A DNA stretch of 64,000 nt, taken from assembly GCA_002346225.1 (NCBI GenBank), contig DDYY01000064.1:1-64000 (forward strand). Direction: 5' to 3'. Under the pieces are notes generated by a model. The model did no database searches. It had not been told where the DNA came from and saw nothing but the letters and a program-made list of their open reading frames with translations. The stretch comes from Bacteroidetes bacterium UBA3022 (GTDB lineage: Bacteria; Bacteroidota; Bacteroidia; Chitinophagales; BACL12). This document shows, piece after piece, positions 1 through 9,458 of this stretch. Numbering within the stretch: the stretch's first letter is position 1; the number at the start of each line of letters is the position of its first letter. The translations under genes were made by a program, and so were the position numbers.

Positions 1-100
1 AAACCATCGGGGTTGGCCCCGATAGCTATCGGGGCTGGCTGTTGGTCTTTGGCACTACTTACAACCTAACACTTATAACCTACAACGTGCAACCGATATC
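1..100. repeat. dispersed intergenic repeat, copy 1
   Basis: The stretch holds the 18-bp perfect palindrome CCCCGATAGCTATCGGGG at 17-34, followed by AT-rich words of the type acttacaacctaacacttataacctac. Read on the other strand these words match the ttgtaggttgtaggt/taagttgtaag words found near 21.2, 21.5 and 23.6 kb. This copy is therefore inverted relative to those copies. No coding capacity is evident. The remaining bases up to the first gene (101-283) show nothing further that I recognise. Confidence 0.6.
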
Positions 101-283
101 TGCCCCATCAACAAAGTAGTAACCATAACATTCCAGTATCCGCTACAGGGGTAGCACCCCTTCCCCCATTACCACTCCTATTGATTTTGCGACTTATTCT
201 GCATGATTCATTCACTTTCATGTGGCATTTATGGAAAGCGGTGCAGCTGTGCATCCTATCTGTACATGTTAAAAATAAATGCA

Positions 284-2215
284 ATGAAACGATTCTTTCC
301 TCTGGCTGCAGCGGGCACCTTCTTGCTGTCGGCACTGCTTATTTCAGCCACGTATTATGCACCCCTTCCAGCGGCAGATGAAGGCCAGCTGCAAGGAACA
401 GTTACAGATGCAGCTACCGGGGAACCCCTTCCCTTTGTGCAGCTTACCATTGAAAACACCAGCTACAGCGACCTGACCGACTTAGATGGAAAATTTACAA
501 TGCGCCATTTGCCTGTGGGGACTTATAAGGTGGCATTCCATCTGCAGGGTTATGCTACCCATAGTGAAAAAGTAGTTATTCAGGCAAGTAAAACTACCGA
601 AGTAAAAATTGCTCTTGAAGTGGTTGCTCCACCGTTGGAGGAGGTAGTAATTGTTCAGAAAGAAGCTATGCATATACCTGTAATGAGTAAGACGCGCGAC
701 AACAGTATTGCCGAGTCCCATTATTCCTCCGGCGCCATGACGCTCACCGCACCTATGGTGTATGAATCAGATTTTGAAGGGTTTAACACAGAAGAATACG
801 ATGCCATTCAGGAAATCGGTTTCCGCAAGGTTATTGGCAATCCGCTGAGTACTTTCAGCATTGATGTAGACAATGCTTCCTACTCTAACATCCGTCGATT
901 CATTAGCAACAATCAGGTGCCGCAAAAAGATATTGTACGTATAGAAGAAATGATCAATTATTTCGATTATGACTATCCCCAGCCCAAAGGCGAACATCCT
1001 TTCCAGGTTTTTACCGAAATATCAGAGAACCCGTGGAATGACAACACCAAACTTATCATGATTGGTTTGCAGGGAAAAGATATTGATTACAGCAAGGCTG
1101 ACCCTTCGAATCTCGTATTCCTGATGGATGTGTCGGGCTCTATGGGACAAGCCAATAAACTGCCGCTGGTTAAACAGTCGTTGAACAAGCTGATTGACCA
1201 GCTGAGCGAGAAAGACCGTATTGCCATTGTGGTGTATGCAGGTGCAGCCGGACTGGTATTGCCTTCGACCCCAGCCAGCGATAAGGCCACCATCAAGAAA
1301 GCCCTCGATAACCTCCAGGCGGGTGGCTCCACTGCAGGCGGACAGGGAATAGAACTCGCCTACAAAACCGCTGTGGACCATCTGATTGAAGGCGGTAACA
1401 ACCGGGTTATTCTGTGTACCGATGGCGATTTCAATGTAGGTGCTTCCAGTGATGCGGAGATGGTACGGCTGATTGAAGAAAAGAGAAATTCCGGAGTATA
1501 CCTCACCATTTGCGGATTCGGAATGGGCAACTACAAGGACAGTAAAATGGAGAAGATCGCCAACAACGGCAACGGCAACTACTTCTATATCTACACCGAA
1601 AAAGAAGCTGAAAAAGTGTTTGTAACCGATATGCGTGGCACGCTGTTCACCATCGCCAAGGATGTGAAACTGCAGATTGAATTCAACCCTGCCAAGGTGG
1701 AGGAATACCGCTTGATAGGTTACGAAAACCGGATGCTGAACAAAGAAGATTTTGATGACGATAAAAAGGATGCAGGTGAACTGGGCGCCGGCCATCGGGT
1801 AACTGCCATCTACGAAGTGAAGTTGAAAGACAACAAAGATTTCGCACCTCAGGGTACACCGGAAGGAGAAACCTTAAAATACCAAAGTACACAGGTGAAT
1901 GCACAGGCTTACTACAGCGATGATATTATGAGTTTGTGCATGCGTTACAAGAAACCGGGTGAAGACGTAAGCCGCCTTATAGAAACTACTGTGGTAGATA
2001 ATCAGATTCCACTGAGCCAAACATCCGACAACTACCGGTTTGCTGTGGCGGTAGCAGAGTTCGGATTACTGTTGCGCGACAGTGAGTTCAAAGGGGATGC
2101 GCGCTATGAAGAAGTGTTGCAGCTCGCCAAAGGAGCGAAGGGAAAAGATGAACATGGTTACCGCGCTGAATTCATCGGCATGGTAGAACAGTTCCTCACC
2201 TTTGCCAGCAAATAA
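284..2215 (+). CDS. VWA domain protein with carboxypeptidase-regulatory-like domain (YfbK type)
   Basis: This is a surface or periplasmic von Willebrand factor A protein of the YfbK type, 643 aa. The ATG at 284 is chosen because it begins a clean signal sequence (MKRFFPLAAAGTFLLSALL); an in-frame start at 203 would add 27 unconvincing residues. After the signal comes a CarboxypepD_reg-like beta domain (about residues 36-118), a linker, the VWA_N region, and a VWA domain whose MIDAS motif DVSGSMG begins at residue 282. The C-terminal third corresponds to the DUF3520-type tail usually found in this family. The role is probably metal-dependent protein binding in the envelope; the partner is unknown. 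It stands alone, converging on the epimerase gene downstream. Confidence 0.85.
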   Translation: MKRFFPLAAAGTFLLSALLISATYYAPLPAADEGQLQGTVTDAATGEPLPFVQLTIENTSYSDLTDLDGKFTMRHLPVGTYKVAFHLQGYATHSEKVVIQASKTTEVKIALEVVAPPLEEVVIVQKEAMHIPVMSKTRDNSIAESHYSSGAMTLTAPMVYESDFEGFNTEEYDAIQEIGFRKVIGNPLSTFSIDVDNASYSNIRRFISNNQVPQKDIVRIEEMINYFDYDYPQPKGEHPFQVFTEISENPWNDNTKLIMIGLQGKDIDYSKADPSNLVFLMDVSGSMGQANKLPLVKQSLNKLIDQLSEKDRIAIVVYAGAAGLVLPSTPASDKATIKKALDNLQAGGSTAGGQGIELAYKTAVDHLIEGGNNRVILCTDGDFNVGASSDAEMVRLIEEKRNSGVYLTICGFGMGNYKDSKMEKIANNGNGNYFYIYTEKEAEKVFVTDMRGTLFTIAKDVKLQIEFNPAKVEEYRLIGYENRMLNKEDFDDDKKDAGELGAGHRVTAIYEVKLKDNKDFAPQGTPEGETLKYQSTQVNAQAYYSDDIMSLCMRYKKPGEDVSRLIETTVVDNQIPLSQTSDNYRFAVAVAEFGLLLRDSEFKGDARYEEVLQLAKGAKGKDEHGYRAEFIGMVEQFLTFASK

Positions 2216-2234
2216 ACCAATTGCTTTTCCATCG

Positions 2235-2262
2235 ATAGCCCTGTGCACCAGCACGGGGCTAT
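2235..2262. terminator. hairpin at a convergent gene junction
   Basis: A 12-bp stem with one G-T pair (atagccctgtgc / gcacggggctat) encloses the loop acca. It lies between two converging genes and overlaps the last codons of the minus-strand epimerase gene. Neither strand has a strong T run after it, so it may be a weak bidirectional terminator or simply an mRNA end-protecting hairpin. Confidence 0.4.
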
Positions 2263-3161
2263 TGGTTGTAGATAGCCTGCAGAGCTGTATCAGCATCTTC
2301 AAACCGGAAGGAGTAACCACTCCCAATAACCTTATCTGCGCTTACCCTTTGTCCCCCTAATACTGCAGCTGCCATTTCGCCCAGCATCAGTTGCAATACG
2401 AATGCCGGTGCCGGTGCCGGTAATGCGAAGGTTCCCCGTGCGCGCACCATAGCCTTCAGCAATTCGTTTTGTGTCATTGGCTGCGGTGCTACCGCATTGT
2501 ATATACCTTTTAACCGTTGTTGCATGGCGTGCATAAAAATTCCCGCTACATCGTCGATATGAATCCAGGGATAATACTGTTTTCCTGACCCTACAATAGG
2601 CCGGATTCCCCAGCGCAGTTGCTTGTCCATTTCTTTTAGCAAACCCGATTCTTTTCCCAGCACCAGACCAATGCGAATGATAGCCGGTTCGATACCGGCG
2701 AGGTTGAAGCCGACACTGGCTTCTTCCCAGGCCTGGGTGGAGGTCGTTAAAAAACCATCTCCGGGGGCAGCATCCTCCTGCAGCCATACATCACCGCGAT
2801 TGCCGTAATAGCCTACAGCGGAAGCAGCTGTAACTGTCTGCACATGATGCGCCTGCTGCTGTAGCTGGTAAATCAACAGCTGGGTACTCTGCACCCGGCT
2901 GTGGATGATTTCCTGTTTTCGTTTTTCCGTCCAGCGCTTATCAGCTATACCGGCACCCGCCAGCACCATGATATGGTCGGCCCATTGAATAGCCGCCGGG
3001 TCCATGCGCTGGCGCAATACATCCCATTGAAATATTTGTACGTCTTTTCGCTTGCCACCGCTTCTGCTCATCCAGCCTACAGCATAACCACTTTGCTGTA
3101 ACAATGCAGTCAATCTTCTGCCGATGAAACCGCTACCGCCTGCTATTAGTACTTTCTCCAT
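2259..3161 (-). CDS. TIGR01777 family NAD(P)-dependent epimerase
   Basis: A 300-aa extended short-chain dehydrogenase/epimerase of the TIGR01777 (YfcH/SulA-like) family. The N-terminus carries the dinucleotide-binding motif GGSGFIGRRL. The segments DHIMVLAGAGIADKRWT, VGYYGNRG and PWIHIDDVAGIF are typical of this family, as is the C-terminal DUF1731-like end with RVSADKVIGSGYSF. The substrate of these proteins is not established. The gene is transcribed away from the peptide transporter operon, and the two share a 96-bp intergenic region. Confidence 0.88.
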   Translation of the reverse strand: MEKVLIAGGSGFIGRRLTALLQQSGYAVGWMSRSGGKRKDVQIFQWDVLRQRMDPAAIQWADHIMVLAGAGIADKRWTEKRKQEIIHSRVQSTQLLIYQLQQQAHHVQTVTAASAVGYYGNRGDVWLQEDAAPGDGFLTTSTQAWEEASVGFNLAGIEPAIIRIGLVLGKESGLLKEMDKQLRWGIRPIVGSGKQYYPWIHIDDVAGIFMHAMQQRLKGIYNAVAPQPMTQNELLKAMVRARGTFALPAPAPAFVLQLMLGEMAAAVLGGQRVSADKVIGSGYSFRFEDADTALQAIYNQ

Positions 3162-3205
3162 ACGGATGCTTTTTGGATGTCATTAACAAAACGGCCATCA
3201 AATAG

Positions 3206-3234
3206 TTGAAGGCTTTGAAAATTGGTTACTTTTA
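3206..3234 (+). promoter_or_regulatory. Bacteroidota-type promoter for the peptide transporter operon
   Basis: TTG at 3206-3208 and TACTTTTA at 3227-3234 are separated by 18 bp. This fits the Bacteroidota pattern TTG-N(17-23)-TAnnTTTG with one mismatch. The start codon is 24 bp downstream, and the following bases include AGGAGG at 3234-3239, an unusually good Shine-Dalgarno-like run for this phylum. Confidence 0.45.
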
Positions 3235-3257
3235 GGAGGCATTAACCCCAAATTGTT

Positions 3258-5129
3258 ATGATGCAACCTACTTTAAATTTACGGAATTTTTATCTGATGG
3301 CCATGCTGTTGCTGCTGTCCATGCAGGCCTGCAAACGCGGAGGGCGGGTCTCAGGCAACGACAACAGCCATTTGCGCATCGACAGTACGATTACCTTTCT
3401 GCGCATTGATGACGCCGATTCCATTCTGCCGGACTGGAGCAAAGAAAATGTAGTGGTCAACCACATCCCCGGACCGCCCGATAATCTTCACCCCACCAAT
3501 GGACGCCTGGCCACGCGTTCCTGGATTTTTATGTTTACCCAAAAGTACCTGATGCGCCTCGATCCCATGCAGATGGAGGTGGTACCCGATCTGGCAGCAG
3601 CGCCTCCTGTGATTTCGGCCAATGGACTGGAATACACCTATACCATTCGGAAAGAAGCCCGCTGGGACGATGGAAGTCCTGTCACCGCAGCCGATGTAGC
3701 CTTCAGTCTGAAAATAGCCAAATGCCCGCTGACCAATAATCCCACGACCAAGTCGTACCTGGAAAACCTGATCGATGTGCGCCTTTCTGCCGACAATCCG
3801 CTGGTTTGTACTATGGTGATGAAAGAAAAGTACGTACAAAACATATCATTTTTATCTTCATTTATTATTTTACAGAAAGCCTACCACGATCCACAGGGAA
3901 TAATGGATGCTGTAGCATTTTCGGCACTGGAAGACCCTGATTTTGCGTCGCATGCCGGTGCTGATGTAGTTGCCTATATCACCGACTTCAACGATGGCAA
4001 ATGGGGCAATGACCTGGAACTGCTGAATGGCGCCGGCCCCTACAAGGTAACATCCTGGGAGAGAGGTGCTTCGCTGGTGCTCGAGAAAAAAGCAGCGCAC
4101 TGGAGTTACGGACTTGCAGGTCTTTCTCCGCAGGAACAGGCACTACCCGATAAGATTATCTTCAAGGAGGTAAAAGACGACAATGCCACTATACTGGAGT
4201 TAAAAGCACAGGAAATAGATGCCAGTGTATGGCTGTCGACACAGAGCATGCAAACCCTGGAGCAGGATCCCAACTTTGTAACCAATTATAATTATCGCTA
4301 TATCGATAATTTCAGCTTTAATTACCTCGGTGTTAACATGCGCCCTGATGGCCTTACACATGAGCTTTTCTTTAATGAAAAACAGGTGCGTCATGCCATG
4401 ACCAAACTCATACCTATTGAGCAGATTATCCGCGTGATATACAATGACAAAGCCGACCGCTGGGTATCCTTTCACGCTCCTGCCAAACCCGGTTACAACG
4501 ATAGCCTTGCACCCTATTCCAGTGATTTGAATGGAGCCATTGCCTTACTGGAGGCGGCAGGATGGACAGATACCGACGGCGACAATATCCGCGATAAAGT
4601 CATCAACGGAAGAAAGGTGCCTTTCTCTTTTGAGTTGATGTACAGTTCTTCGGGAGCCTTTATCGACCAGATGGTGGAAATGATTAAAGAGGCCTGCTAT
4701 CAGGCGGGTGTGGAAGTCCGACTCGCACCGATGGAATTACCCGTACTGGCGCAAAAAGTAGGTACTCATGATTTCGATGCCTACCTCGGTGCTTGGGCCA
4801 CCAACAGTCTGCCCGACGACTTTACCCAACTATGGCATACCAGCTCTTATGCAGAAGGCTCCAACTACTGCGGCTTTGGCAATGCTGTTTCTGATTCCTT
4901 GATAGACCTACTCCGAACCACCATCGATACCAAAGAACGCATACCGATGATCAGAGAACTACAGGCCATTGTGTATGAAGAGGCCCCCTATGTGATGTTG
5001 TTCAGCGCCAATCGGAAAAATGTCATTCACAAGCGATTCGGCAACCAGATAATGACATTTGAAAGACCGGGCAACTTATTGAATTACCTGTTGCTGTTGC
5101 AGGGTGAAGGGATGCAGGAAATACAGTAA
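3258..5129 (+). CDS. peptide/oligopeptide ABC transporter substrate-binding lipoprotein
   Basis: A 623-aa extracytoplasmic solute-binding protein of family 5 (DppA/OppA type). The N-terminus is a lipoprotein signal with lipobox LSMQAC (Cys25). The region from about residue 80 on shows family features such as EYTYTIRKEARWDDGSPVTAADVAFSL, where the WDDG and AADV words are characteristic. Peptide, nickel or sugar-oligomer binding cannot be told apart from sequence. It is the first gene of an operon with two permeases, separated from the next start by 9 bp. No ATPase genes follow, so these must be encoded elsewhere. Confidence 0.88.
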   Translation: MMQPTLNLRNFYLMAMLLLLSMQACKRGGRVSGNDNSHLRIDSTITFLRIDDADSILPDWSKENVVVNHIPGPPDNLHPTNGRLATRSWIFMFTQKYLMRLDPMQMEVVPDLAAAPPVISANGLEYTYTIRKEARWDDGSPVTAADVAFSLKIAKCPLTNNPTTKSYLENLIDVRLSADNPLVCTMVMKEKYVQNISFLSSFIILQKAYHDPQGIMDAVAFSALEDPDFASHAGADVVAYITDFNDGKWGNDLELLNGAGPYKVTSWERGASLVLEKKAAHWSYGLAGLSPQEQALPDKIIFKEVKDDNATILELKAQEIDASVWLSTQSMQTLEQDPNFVTNYNYRYIDNFSFNYLGVNMRPDGLTHELFFNEKQVRHAMTKLIPIEQIIRVIYNDKADRWVSFHAPAKPGYNDSLAPYSSDLNGAIALLEAAGWTDTDGDNIRDKVINGRKVPFSFELMYSSSGAFIDQMVEMIKEACYQAGVEVRLAPMELPVLAQKVGTHDFDAYLGAWATNSLPDDFTQLWHTSSYAEGSNYCGFGNAVSDSLIDLLRTTIDTKERIPMIRELQAIVYEEAPYVMLFSANRKNVIHKRFGNQIMTFERPGNLLNYLLLLQGEGMQEIQ

Positions 5130-5138
5130 ATACCACCC

Positions 5139-6629
5139 ATGGGAAGGTACATTCTGAAGCGCATACTGTATTTCATTCCAACCCTTGTCCTTATTTCTCT
5201 GCTGGCTTTCATCATCAGCATACAGGCACCGGGTGATCCGGTAGACCGTTTGCTGAACACTTCATCTGCTACCGGCGAAATGCTGGTGGAGTCGGAACTG
5301 GTGCAACAGCAGCGCATGCAACTGCGGGAGCGCCTGGGTTTGCACCTTCCGGTATTCTATGTGTCTTTCAGCAGCCTGTCGCAGCCTGCCACCCTTCCAC
5401 CCGCATTGCGACCGGATGAACAGCAAGCCTTCCGAAGGATCGTGCATACGATGGGGAACAATGCATTGGCCGGTGATTATTACAAGTCCTTGCAACACCT
5501 CTACCAATTGCATCAGGATTATCCTGCCACCTCAGAAGTTGGTTCTTCCGGCGACAGCCTCCGCTCCGGCCTGCAATACAGCGCAGCTTCCGTTAAAGCA
5601 TTGTTACAGGAAGGCAATGCACAACGGGTACAGGATAAACTTCAGGAATTACAAAATTTATATACATATAATATCTATTTCAAACCATTGCAGGATGGCA
5701 TGGAGGAGGTGGTACAATCCTGGCAAAAGGGAACAACCAACCCGTCCTTATGGCGGAATTACATTCCCGTTATTCGCTGGCACGGCGATAACCAATACCA
5801 CCGCTGGCTGCTGGGGGATGGCAACTGGCTCACCGGCAAGGGGAGCACTTATCAGAAGGGCTGGATACGGGGAGATATGGGAACATCGTATACCACCCAA
5901 TTGCCTGTACGCAGTGTCATTGCCTCGCGCATCGGTTGGTCGCTTTTTTTCACCTTCAGCTCCGTTTTGCTGGCTTACCTTATCAGTGTTCCGATTGGAA
6001 TGAAAGCCGCTGCGGCACGCAACAGTTTTTTTGACAGGAGCAGTTCGGTACTGCTCTTCCTGTTGTACAGTATGCCGGCATTCTGGGTGGCGACATTGCT
6101 GTTGATGAACTTCGCCAATCCGGATGTCATTCGCTTATTCCCTTCCAGTGGTGTAGCGCCTACAGGTGGCATCCCGGAAGGCAGCAGCTGGTGGGAGTGG
6201 CTGCGCATCACTTTGCCCTATCTGGTGCTTCCCACCATCTGTTATACGTATGCCCAGCTGGCTTTTCTCAGCAGGATTACCCGTGTGGCTGCGCTGGAAG
6301 TATTGCAGCAGGATTACATCCGCACGGCAAGGGCTAAGGGTTTATCGGAAGGGAAGGTATTGTACCGGCATGCCTTCCGCAATGCCCTGTTACCTGTTAT
6401 TACAGTTTTTGCTAATGTGTTTCCCGCTGCCATTGGCGGATCGGTCATACTGGAAACCATCTTCACCATACCCGGCATGGGCAGGGCCATCATAGAAGCT
6501 ATCTACCAGGAAGACTATCCGATGATTGTAAGTGTATTCACCCTCACCGGGGTGTTGACGCTTTGCGGGTACCTCCTGGCCGACATCCTGTATGCCATGA
6601 CCGACCCCAGAATATCCTGGAAGAAATGA
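5139..6629 (+). CDS. ABC transporter permease, DppB-like, with large periplasmic insert
   Basis: An inner-membrane permease of the DppB/OppB type. The N-terminus (GRYILKRILYFIPTLVLISL) is the classical first helix. The binding-protein-dependent transport domain occupies about residues 255-495 and includes the EAA loop around QQDYIRTARAKGLSEGKVL. It is 496 aa against roughly 310-340 for the family. The excess is a hydrophilic segment of about 150 residues between helix 1 and helix 2, expected on the periplasmic side. Its stop codon overlaps the start of the next permease (ATGA at 6626), so the two are translationally coupled. Confidence 0.87.
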   Translation: MGRYILKRILYFIPTLVLISLLAFIISIQAPGDPVDRLLNTSSATGEMLVESELVQQQRMQLRERLGLHLPVFYVSFSSLSQPATLPPALRPDEQQAFRRIVHTMGNNALAGDYYKSLQHLYQLHQDYPATSEVGSSGDSLRSGLQYSAASVKALLQEGNAQRVQDKLQELQNLYTYNIYFKPLQDGMEEVVQSWQKGTTNPSLWRNYIPVIRWHGDNQYHRWLLGDGNWLTGKGSTYQKGWIRGDMGTSYTTQLPVRSVIASRIGWSLFFTFSSVLLAYLISVPIGMKAAAARNSFFDRSSSVLLFLLYSMPAFWVATLLLMNFANPDVIRLFPSSGVAPTGGIPEGSSWWEWLRITLPYLVLPTICYTYAQLAFLSRITRVAALEVLQQDYIRTARAKGLSEGKVLYRHAFRNALLPVITVFANVFPAAIGGSVILETIFTIPGMGRAIIEAIYQEDYPMIVSVFTLTGVLTLCGYLLADILYAMTDPRISWKK

Positions 6630-7954
6630 AAGCGCCTACCTCCCATAGCAATCGACAACGCGCATGGCGGCAGTTCCGGCAAAACACGCCGGCCATGGTA
6701 GCTATGGTTTTTTTAACCCTGCTGACAGGGATGGCACTGCTGGCTCCCTATCTTGCCAATCATCGCCCCCTGTACGCAGTGGTTGGCGATGCCCGTATCT
6801 GGCCTGCATTTCACCCCGATAAAACCTACACATTGACAATGGCTGACGGGCAAACCCTGCGGCTGCAGAACGATATCACGGATTGGCGCAAAGTACCCAT
6901 GGAAAGGGTCGTGTGGCCGGTAATTACTTATTCCCCCGGCGTCAACGACTACAATAATACAGGCTTCGTAGCGCCCAATGACCCACAGTTCATGGTGGAT
7001 GCTGCGGGAAAAACTGTTCCACTATCCGGCAGGCTAAAACACCAGCTGGGCACCAACAATACCGGTAAAGATGTAGCAGCAGGGTTGATACATGGCGCGC
7101 GGTATTCGCTTTCCATCGGTTTTGTTGCTATGGGCATAGCCGGATTTCTGGGCATTTTGCTGGGTGCTATGGCCGGCTACTTCGGTGACCGGCAGCTGGC
7201 CATGCGGCGCGGACAATGGCTCATGCTGGTTCCGGGCTTGCTGCTCGGCTGGATGTATGGTTTTTATGTGCGCAGGTACCTGCTGGCCGATGCGGCTGCA
7301 ACAAGTCCCATTGCAGGGGCACTGCAGCTGTGCTGGAGTGTGCTTATTGCCGCGGGCATCCTGTTGCTGGCTTTGTGGGCAGGAAAGTGGTTGAGTCGGA
7401 TGCGGTTTTTGCATCATCGCCATTTCATTCCCGTGGACAGTCTGGTTTCCCGCACCATCGAGGTCGTTCATTCCCTGCCTGTTTTCATCCTCATCATTAC
7501 AGTTGCCGCCATCACCCGTCCATCGCTGTTGCACGTGATGGTTATTATCGGCCTGACCTCCTGGACCAGCATTGCCCGTCTTACAAGGGCGGAGTTTCTG
7601 AAAATCCGACAGTTGGATTATATCAGTGCTGCCAATGCCCTGGGCTTCAGCAGCATGCGCATTATCCTTCGGCATGCACTTCCCAATGCCATCGCCCCTG
7701 CGCTGGTGAGCATCGCCTTTGGAATTGCTGCTGCCATACTGATTGAATCTTCCCTTTCCTTTTTGGGTGTAGGTGTTCCCCCCGGTACGGTCACCTGGGG
7801 TTCTATGGTGAATGAAGGGAGGCAACAATTCAGCGCCTGGTGGCTGGTGGTTTTTCCGGGACTCCTGATTTTTACTACGGTTACGGCATACAATCTTATT
7901 GGTGAAGGGCTCCGGGATGCCTTTGATCCCAGGCTCGGGGAAACCACATCATAA
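6626..7954 (+). CDS. ABC transporter permease, DppC-like, with insert
   Basis: The second permease of the peptide importer, 442 aa from the ATG at 6626, which overlaps the stop of the upstream gene as ATGA. A longer frame from 6563 is rejected because it lies within that gene. Helix 1 is near residues 27-47. A hydrophilic stretch of about 100 residues follows before the transport domain, and additional hydrophobic segments occur around residues 200-265. The EAA loop (KIRQLDYISAANALGFSSMR) and the late motif SSLSFLGVGVPPGTVTWG are diagnostic of DppC. It is longer than the usual 300 aa, mirroring the enlarged DppB partner. Confidence 0.87.
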   Translation: MKAPTSHSNRQRAWRQFRQNTPAMVAMVFLTLLTGMALLAPYLANHRPLYAVVGDARIWPAFHPDKTYTLTMADGQTLRLQNDITDWRKVPMERVVWPVITYSPGVNDYNNTGFVAPNDPQFMVDAAGKTVPLSGRLKHQLGTNNTGKDVAAGLIHGARYSLSIGFVAMGIAGFLGILLGAMAGYFGDRQLAMRRGQWLMLVPGLLLGWMYGFYVRRYLLADAAATSPIAGALQLCWSVLIAAGILLLALWAGKWLSRMRFLHHRHFIPVDSLVSRTIEVVHSLPVFILIITVAAITRPSLLHVMVIIGLTSWTSIARLTRAEFLKIRQLDYISAANALGFSSMRIILRHALPNAIAPALVSIAFGIAAAILIESSLSFLGVGVPPGTVTWGSMVNEGRQQFSAWWLVVFPGLLIFTTVTAYNLIGEGLRDAFDPRLGETTS

Positions 7955-7997
7955 CAGAATGCGTTGTTATTCGTTATACATTTGTACTATAGCAATC

Positions 7998-9458
7998 ATG
8001 CGCCCATTACTCCTTTTACTATGCAGTTTATTGGTTGTCCGCACCTCGGGCCAGCAGATTTATATATCGCAGGCACAGAAGCTGAGCGCTGAAATGATAG
8101 GCTTTGATATTCTCGGAACGCTGTCGGGCGGAGAATTGCTGGTGTACAAGAAATACCGCTTCGACGATGAAATAGATATTTATGACAAACAAATGAACCT
8201 GAAGCGTTCCAAGAACCTGACGCTCAAAAACATCACCTACGAAACCAAGGAATTTATCAAACTGGGCGATCGCATTTTCCAGTTTTACGAAGAGAAAAAC
8301 GGCAAGGTCACTTATCTGAAATACCAGCAATACACCTTATCGCTGGAACGCAAAGACGAGCCGGTCCTGATAGACAGCACGGTATCGCGCATGGGCGAAA
8401 GCTATTCGGGTTACCGCATTATCCGCTCTGAAAACGAGCAATATGCCATGGCCTATAAATACGCCTACGAGGGAAGTGATTTATCGCGTACCTTTTTAAA
8501 GGTTATCAATCAGGAAGGCCGCATTGTTATGAACAGCGAGTTTACCCTGCCGGTAGTGGATTTCAGTGGTGAGCCGGTAGAAGTAACCCTGAGTGCATTC
8601 GGGCGTCCGGTTTTTCTTTTTCACAACCTCGATTTTACCTGTCGCAAGGAAAAAAGCGACATCAGTTACTACTTTGTTTTCCCCGGACATGGCACAGCTT
8701 TCACAGATACACGCATCAACGGTATCGATGGGCATTGTGTGCAGGAGATGGGTTTCGGTATCGACAATTCACACAATCTTGTAGTGGCATCGGGTTTCTT
8801 TGGCGATGATGGTCGCTACAGCATGGAAGGCTTTGCGTACCTGCAGATCAATCCTACCAGCGGGAATATCATCCATCAGTCTGCCTACAGCTACAGCAGC
8901 GAGCTCAAGCAAAGCATTACCGGCATGATGGAAAGGTCGGAGCGCTATACGCCGGTTTATCAGGTGACAGAGGTGCTGCCTCGCATGGATGGCGGTGCCC
9001 TTTTGGTAGGTGAATACTACGACAAGAACATTGAAAACTACGATTATACCAACTACGATCCCTACTATGGTTATCGCACCAGCACCCGACAGGTAGAGTA
9101 CTACGAGTACAGCGATATTCTTTTACTTTCGATAGATGCCAATGGCGAACTCGACTGGAGCAATATCATCCGCAAGCGGCAACTTTCGAAGGAAGACCGT
9201 GGTGTCAATAGTTCATTCGGACTCATCAACAACTACCAGCAATTGTATTTCCTTTTCAACGAAGACATTTCCCAAAACTCCAACGTGCTCTTGTATCAGC
9301 TGGCCGCCGACGGCACCCTCGACCGGAAAAGCCTGTTCAACCCTTCCAAGCAGGAGGTAGAACTGCGACCGGTAGCTGCCCGCCAGGTCAGCCACAACGA
9401 ACTGGTTGTTCCCAGCATTTATAAACGTAATTTAGCGTTCATAAAAGTCCAGCTGTAA
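7998..9458 (+). CDS. secreted protein of unknown function
   Basis: I do not recognise the family. The 486-aa product has a clear signal peptide (MRPLLLLLCSLLVVRTSGQQ). The body is rich in aromatic and charged residues and has several short beta-strand-like repeats of the form SGGELLVYKKYRFDDEIDIYD and LLVGEYYDKNIENYDYTNYD, suggesting a beta-rich or propeller fold. The ATG at 7998 is preferred over an upstream start at 7899, which would overlap the permease. A TACATTTG box (7977-7984) sits just upstream. The next gene starts immediately after its stop codon, so the two are likely co-transcribed. Confidence 0.75.
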   Translation: MRPLLLLLCSLLVVRTSGQQIYISQAQKLSAEMIGFDILGTLSGGELLVYKKYRFDDEIDIYDKQMNLKRSKNLTLKNITYETKEFIKLGDRIFQFYEEKNGKVTYLKYQQYTLSLERKDEPVLIDSTVSRMGESYSGYRIIRSENEQYAMAYKYAYEGSDLSRTFLKVINQEGRIVMNSEFTLPVVDFSGEPVEVTLSAFGRPVFLFHNLDFTCRKEKSDISYYFVFPGHGTAFTDTRINGIDGHCVQEMGFGIDNSHNLVVASGFFGDDGRYSMEGFAYLQINPTSGNIIHQSAYSYSSELKQSITGMMERSERYTPVYQVTEVLPRMDGGALLVGEYYDKNIENYDYTNYDPYYGYRTSTRQVEYYEYSDILLLSIDANGELDWSNIIRKRQLSKEDRGVNSSFGLINNYQQLYFLFNEDISQNSNVLLYQLAADGTLDRKSLFNPSKQEVELRPVAARQVSHNELVVPSIYKRNLAFIKVQL

